From the NCBI GenBank assembly GCA_030431255.1, contig JAUIJL010000001.1, forward strand, positions 1,054,001-1,118,000: a stretch of DNA of 64,000 bases. The letters run 5' to 3'. Source of the stretch: Thermoanaerobaculia bacterium. GTDB lineage: Bacteria; Acidobacteriota; Thermoanaerobaculia; Multivoradales; J023. The notes under the pieces were generated by a model. The model was not told where the DNA came from and did not search any database. It worked only from the letters and a program-made list of their open reading frames with translations. Made by a program: the position numbers and the translations under genes. Each line of letters starts with the position of its first letter. Within the stretch, counting starts at the first letter, position 1. Of this stretch, positions 43,007 to 51,023 are shown piece after piece.

Positions 43007-43639
43007 TCAGGAGCTCTTGCGACGCTCGATCTCGGCGACCAAGCGATTGACGTCGGGATTATTGGGCTGGAGGTTGCGCAGCTCCTCCAACGGTGGACCC
43101 GCCGCCTCCAGATCACCGAGGTCAAAGGCCAGAATCAGGACCTCGTTGAAACGAGCCTGCCAGTGGTCGGGCCTATCGGTGAGAACCTCGCGGAAGAGGC
43201 GCAAGGCATCGTCGAAACGTCCCAAATTGCGGTAGCAGGCGCCTAGGTCGGTCTTGGCGTCCACATCGTCGGGGGAGCGGCTCAGCAGCCGCTCGTAGAG
43301 CTCCGCCGCCCGTTGCCAATTGCTGATGTCGTAGTTCATGTTCGCCAGTTGGCGAGTGGCGTCGATATCGTCGGGATTCTCTTCCACATAGGCGCGCAGC
43401 CGCTGAACTTGCTCCATGGCAGCGGCACCGCCTCCCGGAGGCGGTGACGAGGCGCTAGGACCGCCGCCGGCATTGGGGGCACCGCCGGCAATCGGTCCGG
43501 CGGAAGCTTGTTGGCCGGCCCCGGCACCGTGCCAAAGCGGAGCCGGTTGACGGCTCGCCATGGATTCTTGGACTAGGTAACCCGCAATAAAACCGCCGAG
43601 GATGCCGATTACCAAAAAGAGAAAGTGGTCTCGATTCAA
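43007..43639 (-). CDS. membrane-anchored TPR protein
   Basis: A 210-residue protein, ATG 43639. One N-terminal helix (FLFLVIGILGGFIAGYLVQ) anchors it, then a Gly/Ala/Pro-rich linker (~35-75), then about three tetratricopeptide repeats: AAMEQVQRLRAYVEENPDDI, WQRAAELYERLLSRSPDDVD and GRFDDALRLFREVLTDRPDH. Such proteins are often CcmI/NrfG-like or general scaffolds. It lies 7 bases upstream of priA. No specific partner can be named. Confidence 0.75.
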   Translation of the reverse strand: MNRDHFLFLVIGILGGFIAGYLVQESMASRQPAPLWHGAGAGQQASAGPIAGGAPNAGGGPSASSPPPGGGAAAMEQVQRLRAYVEENPDDIDATRQLANMNYDISNWQRAAELYERLLSRSPDDVDAKTDLGACYRNLGRFDDALRLFREVLTDRPDHWQARFNEVLILAFDLGDLEAAGPPLEELRNLQPNNPDVNRLVAEIERRKSS

Positions 43640-43808
43640 GATGATCTCCCGTTGCCTTCAGCCGGATCAGCCACTGAATACGGTCGTCTGTCGATGGTGG
43701 GTGCCGGGCCCAGACGCAAGAAAGGCCGCCCTGCGAAGAGAGCGACCTTCCGAGCGCTACGAAAAGGCCGTGCGTCGACCTTATAGCTTCTCAGCCGAGG
43801 GGTAAAGA

Positions 43809-44387
43809 TCAGCCGGCCGCGGCTTCCACCGTTTCGGTGTCACCGACCTCGACCACTTCCGCTTTACCCGATTTGGGAGTGGCGACCTTGCCGAGCTTGT
43901 CGAGACTCTTCTGCAAAGCGCCTTCGACGATGCTCTCGGCTTCGGGCTCCTCGACTTCTTTGACGTGAGCGACCTCACTGACGATGAAGTACTTGGCCCG
44001 TTCGTACATTTTCTTCTCACGGAAAGACAGACTCTTCTTCTGGCTGACCAGACAAAGATTCTTCAGCACCTCCGCAACCTCGGTGAGACGACCGGTCTTC
44101 ATCTTGTCGAGGTTTTGCTTATAACGGCCTTTCCAATCCTTATAGGTATCGATATTGCCGTCTTCGAGAATGCCGAACAGGGTCTTGATCTCGCCTTGAT
44201 CGCCGAGAGGGCGCAGGCCTACGAGATCCAAATTCTCTTCTGGAACCATGACTTTGGAGTTGTTCGACAGCAACCGCAGGTGGTAGAAAGTCTGCTCGAC
44301 GCCATCGAAATTCAGTGATGAAACTTCTTCGATGACACTCACACCATGATTCGGATAGACGACTTTTTGTCCAACCTCAAACGTCAC
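43809..44387 (-). CDS. carD: CarD-family transcription regulator
   Basis: A 192-residue protein from GTG 44387 with AGGGGG seven bases upstream. The N-terminal RNA-polymerase-interacting domain (RID) reads FEVGQKVVYPNHGVSVIEEV and YHLRLLSNNSKVMVPEENLD; the C-terminal helical DNA-binding domain reads WKGRYKQNLDKMKTGRLTEV and AEVLKNLCLVSQKKSLSFRE. An acidic/Ala tail of ~35 residues follows. CarD stabilises open complexes at rRNA and other promoters in bacteria such as mycobacteria and acidobacteria. It is preceded by a strong promoter (44594-44622). Confidence 0.94.
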   Translation of the reverse strand: MTFEVGQKVVYPNHGVSVIEEVSSLNFDGVEQTFYHLRLLSNNSKVMVPEENLDLVGLRPLGDQGEIKTLFGILEDGNIDTYKDWKGRYKQNLDKMKTGRLTEVAEVLKNLCLVSQKKSLSFREKKMYERAKYFIVSEVAHVKEVEEPEAESIVEGALQKSLDKLGKVATPKSGKAEVVEVGDTETVEAAAG

Positions 44388-44777
44388 GTGTACCCCCTTT
44401 TTCGATATATCGGGCAACGGCTTCCGAGGCCAAGGGCGGCCGGGCCGCTGCCCAACTCGCTTCACACCCACATTTTTCCTGGGCAGATCCGTCTACGGGC
44501 AGACCTGTCGCGGATTGTGGGAGGGCAAGCTCTTTTCCTGGTTCTTGGAGTGGCCGGTCCGGCCTGATGTGGGTTCCTAAGCTCAAGGTGTAAATTATAC
44601 AATAATTTGAGCTTATTCACAACCCCAGGGCGCGTGCAATTTTCGCGCCGGGTAGGTCTCTCTTGTGTATCGCGGCAGGATTTGGATCGGCCCCGTCGAA
44701 GACTGCTCCTCGGGCGCTTCTTTGGGAGGCTTTCTTGAACGCTCCCACCCCAACCACGAAGCCTTATCTTAGCATCT
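44388..44777. other. divergent promoter region between carD and a methyltransferase
   Basis: Holds the minus-strand carD promoter (44594-44622), its bracketing inverted repeat, and a ~200-nt carD leader. I see no clear promoter for the plus-strand methyltransferase and no gene. Confidence 0.6.
44578..44622 (-). promoter_or_regulatory. carD promoter with bracketing inverted repeat
   Basis: On the minus strand TTGTGA (complement of 44617-44622) and a perfect TATAAT (complement of 44594-44599) are 17 bases apart. A 9-bp inverted repeat TAAGCTCAA/TTGAGCTTA occupies 44578-44586 and 44607-44615, with its arms on either side of the -10 element and overlapping the spacer, so it could be an operator. 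Confidence 0.75.
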
Positions 44778-45572
44778 ATGCACCAAACGCTCAAAGCCCT
44801 CTACCATCGATCGATTCCCCCAGAGATTCGCTATCCCATCGGAAGGCTGCGCCGAGCCGGTCTCGACACCTTGCGTCGACTTTCGAGCTCCGGTCCCCTG
44901 CCGCCTCGAGATTTGCTCCAATTTGTCCAGATGACCCCTTGGGTCGACGAATATTTGCGGGTCGGAAAGCTGTCCCACGGGGCGGTTTGTCGCGTCTTTG
45001 AGGAGCATGGGCTCGACACCACCCGTGAGGTGCGAATTCTCGACTTCGGCTGCGGCTTGGGGCGGACCCTCCGGTTTTTCCGAGACGACCCCCGCCGGCT
45101 CTGTGGCTGTGACATCGATTCGAGGCTGGTCGACTGGACCCGCCGGGCATTTCCCACCATGGATATCCGGCTGAGCTCCACTGCCCCACCCCTGCCTTGG
45201 GAAGCGAGCCACTTCGACGGTCTCTTCGCCATTTCAGTGTTCACCCACTTCGATGTGGATCAGCAACGAGCCTGGGCGGAAGAAGCCTACCGACTTTTGG
45301 CCCCTGGGGGTTTGGTGGCCATGACGACCATGGGCCCTCACGCTCTCGGAGGATTTCCCAACCTGGCAAACGATGCGAACCGTCGGGAGTTGTTGGAAAA
45401 CGGGTTTTTTTTCCACCGTGGTGGAAGCGCTTTCAACGCCAACGGGGCGTTTCATACCGCCGAAGGCATACGCCGTTTTTTTGGCCCCTTGTTCGAGCTG
45501 GAGTCGTGGACAGAAGGGGGGCTCGACGGTTTTCAGGACCTCTCCGTTCTCAGGCGCCGAAGCGAACCGTAA
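44778..45572 (+). CDS. class I SAM-dependent methyltransferase
   Basis: A 264-residue protein starting at ATG 44778. A ~85-residue N-terminal region precedes a Rossmann methyltransferase fold: motif I ILDFGCGLGRTLRFF, then CGCDIDSRLVDWTRRAF, motif post-I, and FDGLFAISVFTHFDVDQQRA with AYRLLAPGGLVAMTTMGPHA (motif III-like). Family is the generic Methyltransf_11/25 type; the substrate cannot be inferred. The ILDFGCGLGR motif is intact. It lies divergent from carD, just upstream of the tRNA-Leu. Confidence 0.82.
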   Translation: MHQTLKALYHRSIPPEIRYPIGRLRRAGLDTLRRLSSSGPLPPRDLLQFVQMTPWVDEYLRVGKLSHGAVCRVFEEHGLDTTREVRILDFGCGLGRTLRFFRDDPRRLCGCDIDSRLVDWTRRAFPTMDIRLSSTAPPLPWEASHFDGLFAISVFTHFDVDQQRAWAEEAYRLLAPGGLVAMTTMGPHALGGFPNLANDANRRELLENGFFFHRGGSAFNANGAFHTAEGIRRFFGPLFELESWTEGGLDGFQDLSVLRRRSEP

Positions 45573-45647
45573 TTCCTCGACGGCGACCATTGACACAGGG
45601 GTCGAATCGCGCCTACCATTCGTTTCCCAGCCGACGTGGCTCGGCTT

Positions 45648-45733
45648 GCCGGAGTGGCGGAATGGTAGACGCGACGGATTCAAAATCCGTTGTCCGCAAG
45701 GGCGTGTGGGTTCGAGTCCCTCCTCCGGCACCA
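45648..45733 (+). tRNA. tRNA-Leu(CAA)
   Basis: An 86-nt tRNA with a 7-bp acceptor stem GCCGGAG (45648-45654) and CTCCGGC (45723-45729), discriminator A and encoded CCA at 45731-45733. The anticodon loop TTCAAAA between ACGGA and TCCGT gives anticodon CAA, reading UUG. A long variable arm (TGTCCGCAAGGGCGT) and the GTTCGAGTCC T-arm are as expected of tRNA-Leu. MiaB in this window would act on a tRNA of this type. Confidence 0.95.
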
Positions 45734-45900
45734 CCTCTCGACGTTCAGTCGTTTCCCAAGCCTCGTTCGCTCACCTCCCAGCTGCCCAGGTTCGCCCAGC
45801 CCGATCCAGAGCCGAATAGTCGGCGAAGGCATGAAGCGACCGGAGCGCGAGCGTCGGGCCTTCGCCGCATTCCCTCAGCAGACCGATCCAGGGGTTAGCC

Positions 45901-47019
45901 ATGCAGGTACCCAAGCCACCCACTAGACGGCTTTTGCACCCAGACCTTCTAGTCGGCGACTTTCTCATAGGCTTGGCATTGCTGACCCTATCCGGCATTC
46001 TCCTCCCTCCGGCTCCTGCAACGGCCCAGGAGCCCAAGCCCCTCTTGGCTTTCGGTGACAGCATTACCGTCGGGTTTCGCGAGTCGGGAGTCGATTGCAG
46101 CCGTCCCATTGCCACTGCCAAGGGATATACCGAGCACCTAGAAGAGCTGTTGGCCGACGACGGTTTCATGGTGGACATCACCCCCGCGGGAAAATGTGGC
46201 GAGACCACCCAACAGGGCGTGACGCGCATCGATCAGATTTTGAGCTCGCGAGAAGGTGATGTGGTGCTGATCATGGAAGGCACCAATGACATCTCGGCCG
46301 GCGGGGCGGATATCGTGTCCAACGAGACGATTCTGCGGAATTTGGGCATCATGGCTCAGAAAGTGATGGCCGACGGAAGAATTCCTCTGATGGCCTCGGT
46401 GATTCCCTATGGGCCGAATATCAGCAGCCAACAAACCAACAACCTGAGGGCCAGAAACCTCGCCGCGGACATTCGCGAATGGGCCGAGGAGCGGGGTCTC
46501 CCCTTTGCCGACCCCTTCAACTATCTGATTTCGGTTCCCAACGTCTTTCAGGCTTACTACCACCCGGACAGCTATCACCTGAACGCGGCCGGTAACGAGG
46601 TGCTCGCCGGCGCTTTCCGCACCCCCACTGCTGAGGCCCTTGGCGGCTTGTGTGAGCCCGGGCCCTGCGAGGCCGGACCCGGCACGCTCTGTTTGGCCGA
46701 GAACCGATTCGAGGTTGAGATCGAATGGCAGGCGGGCGACGAATCCGGCATGGGGCAGGTTCAGCCCCTGGCGGGAGGGGACACCGGCACGGTCTGGTTC
46801 TTCGACCCCGAGAATATTGAGATGGTGGTCAAGGTGCTCGACGGTCGCTGCTCGAACGGTGCTTTCTGGGTCTTCTACGGGGCGCTCTCCGACGTTCAAT
46901 TCAACCTCAAGGTCACGGATACCGAAACTTGCAAGCAGGCCTTCTACGACAACCCCCAGGGCAAGATCGCCAGTGCGGGGGATACGGTGGCATTTATCGA
47001 GGCCTGCCCCAACCCCTGA
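45901..47019 (+). CDS. secreted SGNH/GDSL hydrolase with C-terminal beta domain
   Basis: A 372-residue protein starting at ATG 45901 with an N-terminal signal peptide (LIGLALLTLSGILLPPAPATA). SGNH blocks are LAFGDSITVGF (block I Ser), LIMEGTNDISAG (block III, with the GxND Asn) and PDSYHLNAAGNEV (block V with catalytic Asp and His). After the esterase domain, residues ~265-370 (GTLCLAENRFEVEIEWQAGD ... VWFFDPENIEMVVKVLDGR ... FWVFYGALSDVQFNLKVTDT) form a Trp-rich beta domain that recurs in secreted proteins of Acidobacteriota and related phyla. Likely an esterase/lipase or acetylhydrolase outside the cytoplasm. Confidence 0.88.
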   Translation: MQVPKPPTRRLLHPDLLVGDFLIGLALLTLSGILLPPAPATAQEPKPLLAFGDSITVGFRESGVDCSRPIATAKGYTEHLEELLADDGFMVDITPAGKCGETTQQGVTRIDQILSSREGDVVLIMEGTNDISAGGADIVSNETILRNLGIMAQKVMADGRIPLMASVIPYGPNISSQQTNNLRARNLAADIREWAEERGLPFADPFNYLISVPNVFQAYYHPDSYHLNAAGNEVLAGAFRTPTAEALGGLCEPGPCEAGPGTLCLAENRFEVEIEWQAGDESGMGQVQPLAGGDTGTVWFFDPENIEMVVKVLDGRCSNGAFWVFYGALSDVQFNLKVTDTETCKQAFYDNPQGKIASAGDTVAFIEACPNP

Positions 47020-47121
47020 TCGCCGCGCCTCTCTTCACTTCTCCGCGAAAAGGGGCCGCCCGGGCCGCAGGGGCGCCACACCTACCGAAAATCCGTTTCT
47101 GGAGCGAGCCCTAAGATACAA

Positions 47122-47154
47122 AAAGAGCCCTGCACTAGACAGGCAGGGCTCTTT
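47122..47154. terminator. terminator hairpin between convergent genes
   Basis: Perfect 12-bp stem AAAGAGCCCTGC (47122-47133) with its complement (47143-47154) and a 9-base loop. A-tracts on the 5' side give a T-run in the minus-strand RNA, so it works best for the TolC-like gene and may also stop the SGNH transcript. Confidence 0.8.
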
Positions 47155-47190
47155 CGCGCTTCTTGGACTTAGGACTTACTTACTCGCGGG

Positions 47191-48861
47191 TCAATCCTCG
47201 GCAGCCAGCGTCACGCGGTTGACTTCGAGCAATTGACCGGTGAGCAGATAGAAGGACGTCAACGCCTTCCGATATCCAATGACCGCCGTCACCTCGCGGC
47301 TCCGGGCGGCCGAGAGATCTTCCTGAATCTCCAAGACCTGGAAGCTGGTGGAAAGGCCGTTCTCGTAGCGTTTCTGCTCGGCCTCGAGATTCTTTTGCGC
47401 CAATTTGCTCGAGACCTTGGCCGACTCGATGGCTTTGGCCGCAGTCTCCACCGCGCGGGCTGCTCTGCGAACCTCGACCATCACTTGGTCTTTGAGGTCC
47501 CTCAGCTCGAGCTGGTTTTGCTCCACCAAGAGATCCGCCTGAGCGGCTCGCGCTTTGGCCGCCCGGTTTTGGAGCGGCATGGCGAAGTTCAACACCACCG
47601 ACCAGCCGTCGAAGTCGAGTCCAGTGATGGAGTCGAGGGCGTCGGAATAGGAGGTCTCTCCGGTGAAGGTCTTACCGGCCACCGCGTTGAGGCGGTATTG
47701 AGCGGTGAGGTCCAACCGGGGCTTGACCTGGTTGTGAGCCACTTCGGCGTCGAGCTCGCTGGTGCTGTTGGTCAACGCCTTTTGAAGAACATCCGATCGC
47801 TTCTCGAAGGCGGTTTCCACGGCCGTTTTGAGGTCGATGGGCTCGTGGGCAATTTCAGGGTCGGTGGAAGGGTCGAGCGGCACGTCCCACAGGTCCCCTT
47901 GCTCGAGATTGATCAGACGGCGGATGGAATCTTCCGAGTCTCCCACCGACTGACGCCGCCGGATGATCTCTTCTTCGCGGGTCGCGACACCTACTTCACT
48001 CTGGACCATTTCCAAGGGCGCGAGGGTTCCTACCTCCACCTGGATCTTGTTCATGCGATGGAGATCCTTGGCCAGTGCCAAGCTTTCCTCCGACACCGCC
48101 AGCTGGGCCTTGGCTTCCACCAAATCCCAATAGACATCGGACACACTTCGGACGACGGTCTCCACCTGCTGGCGGAACTGCTCTCGATTGATTTTCGAGT
48201 TGGTTTTGGCAACGATGATGTTGCGCTCGGTGACGGTCCGTCCGAAATTCCTCAACAAAGGCTGTTGATAGCCGATATCCAAGTCGACCACGTATTGGGG
48301 ATTGGGCTGGACGTTCTCATTCGACGATTCGGTGCGGCGATTGGCGAAGGTGACGCTGCCACCGCCACCGAAGGGTGAGGCTTGTTGCAGGCCAAAATTC
48401 CACACCTCACTATCGGAGGTGACGATTTGCGCCTCCTCCAGCAACGAAGTGGGGGGGCTGCTCTCGTTGGACGCGGTCAAATCCGCAGTCAGCTCGAGAT
48501 CGTAGATACCTCGGGCTTCGGTAATTCCCAACAACGTGCTGCTGCGTTGGTATCGCTCGACCGCCAAAGAGACGTTGTGTTGTAGGGCTCTGAGGATCGC
48601 CTCGTTGAGGCTGACCTTAAAGCTTTCCCCCGCATCCGTAGAGTACGAATCCAAAGGCTCACCGACCTCGGTCGGCACCTCTACCCCATCGGAGGGCTCG
48701 GCCACCAATGCGGGGGTGGCCACAAACATCGCAGAAAGCCCGCCGAGGGCGACAGCCATCGCCAGAGGGCTTCGGATCGAAGCGCAAACCTTGAAAAAGA
48801 CGTCTTCCAGACCTGCGGACGCTCCGCCTTGGGTCTGGAATCGATCGAACTTATGGCTCAT
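47191..48861 (-). CDS. TolC-family outer membrane efflux/secretion channel
   Basis: A 556-residue protein, ATG 48861. After a ~50-residue leader with signal-like hydrophobic stretch (AMAVALGGLSAMFVATPALVA) comes the OEP fold duplicated in sequence: FKVSLNEAILRALQHNVSLA, VDLDIGYQQPLLRNFGRTVT, QQVETVVRSVSDVYWDLVEA in the first half and RSDVLQKALTNSTSELDAEV, WSVVLNFAMPLQNRAAKARA and AAKAIESAKVSSKLAQKNLE in the second. TolC trimers form the exit duct of type I secretion and RND efflux. No inner-membrane partner is adjacent. Confidence 0.9.
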   Translation of the reverse strand: MSHKFDRFQTQGGASAGLEDVFFKVCASIRSPLAMAVALGGLSAMFVATPALVAEPSDGVEVPTEVGEPLDSYSTDAGESFKVSLNEAILRALQHNVSLAVERYQRSSTLLGITEARGIYDLELTADLTASNESSPPTSLLEEAQIVTSDSEVWNFGLQQASPFGGGGSVTFANRRTESSNENVQPNPQYVVDLDIGYQQPLLRNFGRTVTERNIIVAKTNSKINREQFRQQVETVVRSVSDVYWDLVEAKAQLAVSEESLALAKDLHRMNKIQVEVGTLAPLEMVQSEVGVATREEEIIRRRQSVGDSEDSIRRLINLEQGDLWDVPLDPSTDPEIAHEPIDLKTAVETAFEKRSDVLQKALTNSTSELDAEVAHNQVKPRLDLTAQYRLNAVAGKTFTGETSYSDALDSITGLDFDGWSVVLNFAMPLQNRAAKARAAQADLLVEQNQLELRDLKDQVMVEVRRAARAVETAAKAIESAKVSSKLAQKNLEAEQKRYENGLSTSFQVLEIQEDLSAARSREVTAVIGYRKALTSFYLLTGQLLEVNRVTLAAED

Positions 48862-48895
48862 TCAATGTCACTCCCGTGCTTGGTCCCGGAGCACA

Positions 48896-48940
48896 GCGGG
48901 CCGCTTCTTGGCGGGCCGCATCCTCGCGGGTGGAATTCTG
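48896..48940. repeat. 15-bp tandem repeat, three diverged copies
   Basis: Units GCGGGCCGCTTCTTG, GCGGGCCGCATCCTC and GCGGGTGGAATTCTG at 48896, 48911 and 48926, in the leader of the TolC-like gene. Confidence 0.8.
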
Positions 48941-49086
48941 GACAATGCTACGCAAACTAACCGCAAAAGTTACCTAGTGTCCATCCCGGAAAGCCCTTTC
49001 CGTCTGTCGCTCTGGGTGTCTCCAGAGCGAGCTTCCAACCTTCGGCATGCCACGGTTTTAGCTCTAAATGGTTGAGGAGGATGAAG

Positions 49087-50070
49087 TTAGGCGGTAGAGC
49101 TCAAGGGGTGATGGCAAGCATGCTTCCGTCCATCGAGCTCCACCAGGCAAGGACCGCGGCTTCGACAGAGCTCCGTCGACCGGCTGCACCTCGGATGGAA
49201 GTGGCAACCGCTCGGGGGATTCTCCGGACTGGGGACCTCACCGGTCAAAGTTTGGGCTCGTAGAAATTCGGGATCCGGTCGTAGTGGCGGCACCGCTGCC
49301 AGGAGCGCTTCGGTATACGGATGAAACGGCCGAGCAAAGGTGTCAGCGACCTTCCCGGTTTCCACCACGCGCCCCAGATAAAGCACGGCCACGCGATCCA
49401 CCACCTGCTCGATCACCCCGAGATCATGACCGATGAAGATCAGACTCAAGCCCAGCTCGCTGCGGAGACGGCGCAACAGCTCCAGAATCTGACCGCGAAG
49501 CGACACATCCAGGGCGGATACCGGCTCGTCGAGTATCAAAATCTCCGGTCTCGCAGCCAGCGCTCGCGCAATCGTCACTCGCTGACGTTGGCCTCCAGAA
49601 AGCTCGTGAGGATAACGTCGGGCCATGGACGGAGCAAGTCCCACGGACTCCAACAGACCTGCGACTGAATAACGAGCATCCACGGGACCGTCCGCCAGGG
49701 TGACCGCTTGACTCAGCGCATCACCCACCCGCAGGCGAGGATTCAAGGCGCCGGCGGAGTCCTGGAAGACCAGCTGCATCCGCCGGCGAGCCTGTCGAAG
49801 GTATGGTCCGGAAAGGGCCGTCAAGTCTTCACCGTCGAGCCAGACGCGTCCCGAGTCCGGCTCGATCAGCCGCGGCAGGCAAAGGGCTAGGGTGCTTTTG
49901 CCGCTCCCTGACTCCCCTACCAGCCCAAGGCTCTCCCCTGCCCTCAGCTCAAAGCTCACTCCGTCCACGGCGGCCAATGAGAAGGTCTTCAGCCGAAAGC
50001 CTTGACGGCGCACGATCTCGAAGCGCTTTCGAAGGTCCTCGACCACCAATATGGGACGTTTCGAGCTCAT
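49087..50070 (-). CDS. oligopeptide/dipeptide ABC transporter ATPase, OppF/DppF type
   Basis: A 327-residue protein from ATG 50070; the frame continues upstream but inside the next gene. Walker A GLVGESGSGKSTLALCLPRL, Q-loop, signature HELSGGQRQRVTIARALAA, Walker B EILILDEPVSALDVSL and H-loop FIGHDLGVIEQVVDRVAVLY. The C-terminal oligopeptide-transporter motif is clear (FHPYTEALLAAVPPL, SGCHFHPRC..S and a Cys-rich end). It overlaps the upstream ATPase by four bases. No permease or binding protein is adjacent, so the cognate transporter may be elsewhere. Confidence 0.92.
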   Translation of the reverse strand: MSSKRPILVVEDLRKRFEIVRRQGFRLKTFSLAAVDGVSFELRAGESLGLVGESGSGKSTLALCLPRLIEPDSGRVWLDGEDLTALSGPYLRQARRRMQLVFQDSAGALNPRLRVGDALSQAVTLADGPVDARYSVAGLLESVGLAPSMARRYPHELSGGQRQRVTIARALAARPEILILDEPVSALDVSLRGQILELLRRLRSELGLSLIFIGHDLGVIEQVVDRVAVLYLGRVVETGKVADTFARPFHPYTEALLAAVPPLRPDPEFLRAQTLTGEVPSPENPPSGCHFHPRCSRSTELCRSRGPCLVELDGRKHACHHPLSSTA

Positions 50071-50903
50071 GGGTGTCGCGCCCCGGAGGTTGGGTGACTT
50101 CTCGAGGCCAGAGCTTTTTCCGCTCCGACCGCGGCGACGAGCTCTTGGGTCTTGGCATGGCTTGGGCGCCCAAAGATTTGGTCCACGGACCCTTCTTCGA
50201 CCAAGGTCCCTTCGTCCATGACCAAAACGTGCTCGCAAGTTTGGGCTACCACGCCGAGATCGTGAGTGATCAGCAGGATCGACAAACCCAATCTGTGATT
50301 CAGGTTCATCAGCAGGCGCAAGACCTGCGCCTGTACCGTCACGTCGAGGGCGGTGGTCGGCTCGTCGGCTACGAGCAACCGTGGCTCGGAAGCCAAGGCC
50401 ATCGCCAAGAGCGCTCGCTGCTTCTGACCGCCCGACAGCTGATGGGGAAAAGCGTTCCAACGGCTTTCGGGATCGGGCATCGCCACCTGACGCAGGAGCG
50501 AGATCCCTTTCGCTTTTCGCTCCTCCCTCGACATCCGGCGCCGTTGACCTACCAATGCCTCGTTGAGCTGAAATCCCAGGCTCAACACCGGATTCAGCGC
50601 GCTCATCGGCTCCTGGAAGACCATAGAGATTCCCCGACCCAGCCAGTCCGCCGATCGCGAAAGAAGTCGGCCGTCAAATTTGATGGTGCCACCGAGCCGT
50701 TGGATCGCGGGAGGCAGCAAGCCGAGCAACGAAAGCCCGGTGAGGGTTTTGCCGCTACCGGACTCGCCGACCACGCCGACGATTTGGCCGGCGTGCACGC
50801 GAAAGCTCAAGCAGTCGACAATCGGCCGTCTTGAGGCCTCGAGGCCGAGGGTGAGATCTTCCACCTCGAGCAGGGGCTCGTCCGGAGTTTCGGATTCAAT
50901 CAT
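50067..50903 (-). CDS. oligopeptide/dipeptide ABC transporter ATPase, OppD/DppD type
   Basis: A 278-residue protein, ATG 50903. Walker A GVVGESGSGKTLTGLSLLGL, Q-loop FQEPMSALNPVLSLGFQLNE, signature QLSGGQKQRALLAMALASEP, Walker B LLVADEPTTALDVTVQAQVL, H-loop LLITHDLGVVAQTCEHVLVM. Shorter than typical DppD at the C-terminus: the usual Cys-containing tail is absent, ending AVGAEKALASRSHPTSGARH. Its stop codon overlaps the start of the OppF-type gene (ATGA). Confidence 0.9.
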   Translation of the reverse strand: MIESETPDEPLLEVEDLTLGLEASRRPIVDCLSFRVHAGQIVGVVGESGSGKTLTGLSLLGLLPPAIQRLGGTIKFDGRLLSRSADWLGRGISMVFQEPMSALNPVLSLGFQLNEALVGQRRRMSREERKAKGISLLRQVAMPDPESRWNAFPHQLSGGQKQRALLAMALASEPRLLVADEPTTALDVTVQAQVLRLLMNLNHRLGLSILLITHDLGVVAQTCEHVLVMDEGTLVEEGSVDQIFGRPSHAKTQELVAAVGAEKALASRSHPTSGARHP

Positions 50904-51023
50904 TGGGGTGAGCTGGAAGGGCCATATTTCGGCGTTTATGTTATACCCTTAGACCTCGTTGCAGCGGCTGTTGATCGGTCATTTTCAAAAATCGGGTTCA
51001 AAAAAATCGGGGCCCAACCCTAG

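Noticed and set aside
47233-48378. A 381-codon plus-strand frame opposite the TolC-like gene
   Set aside because: Mirror of a real gene; no domain and no start context.
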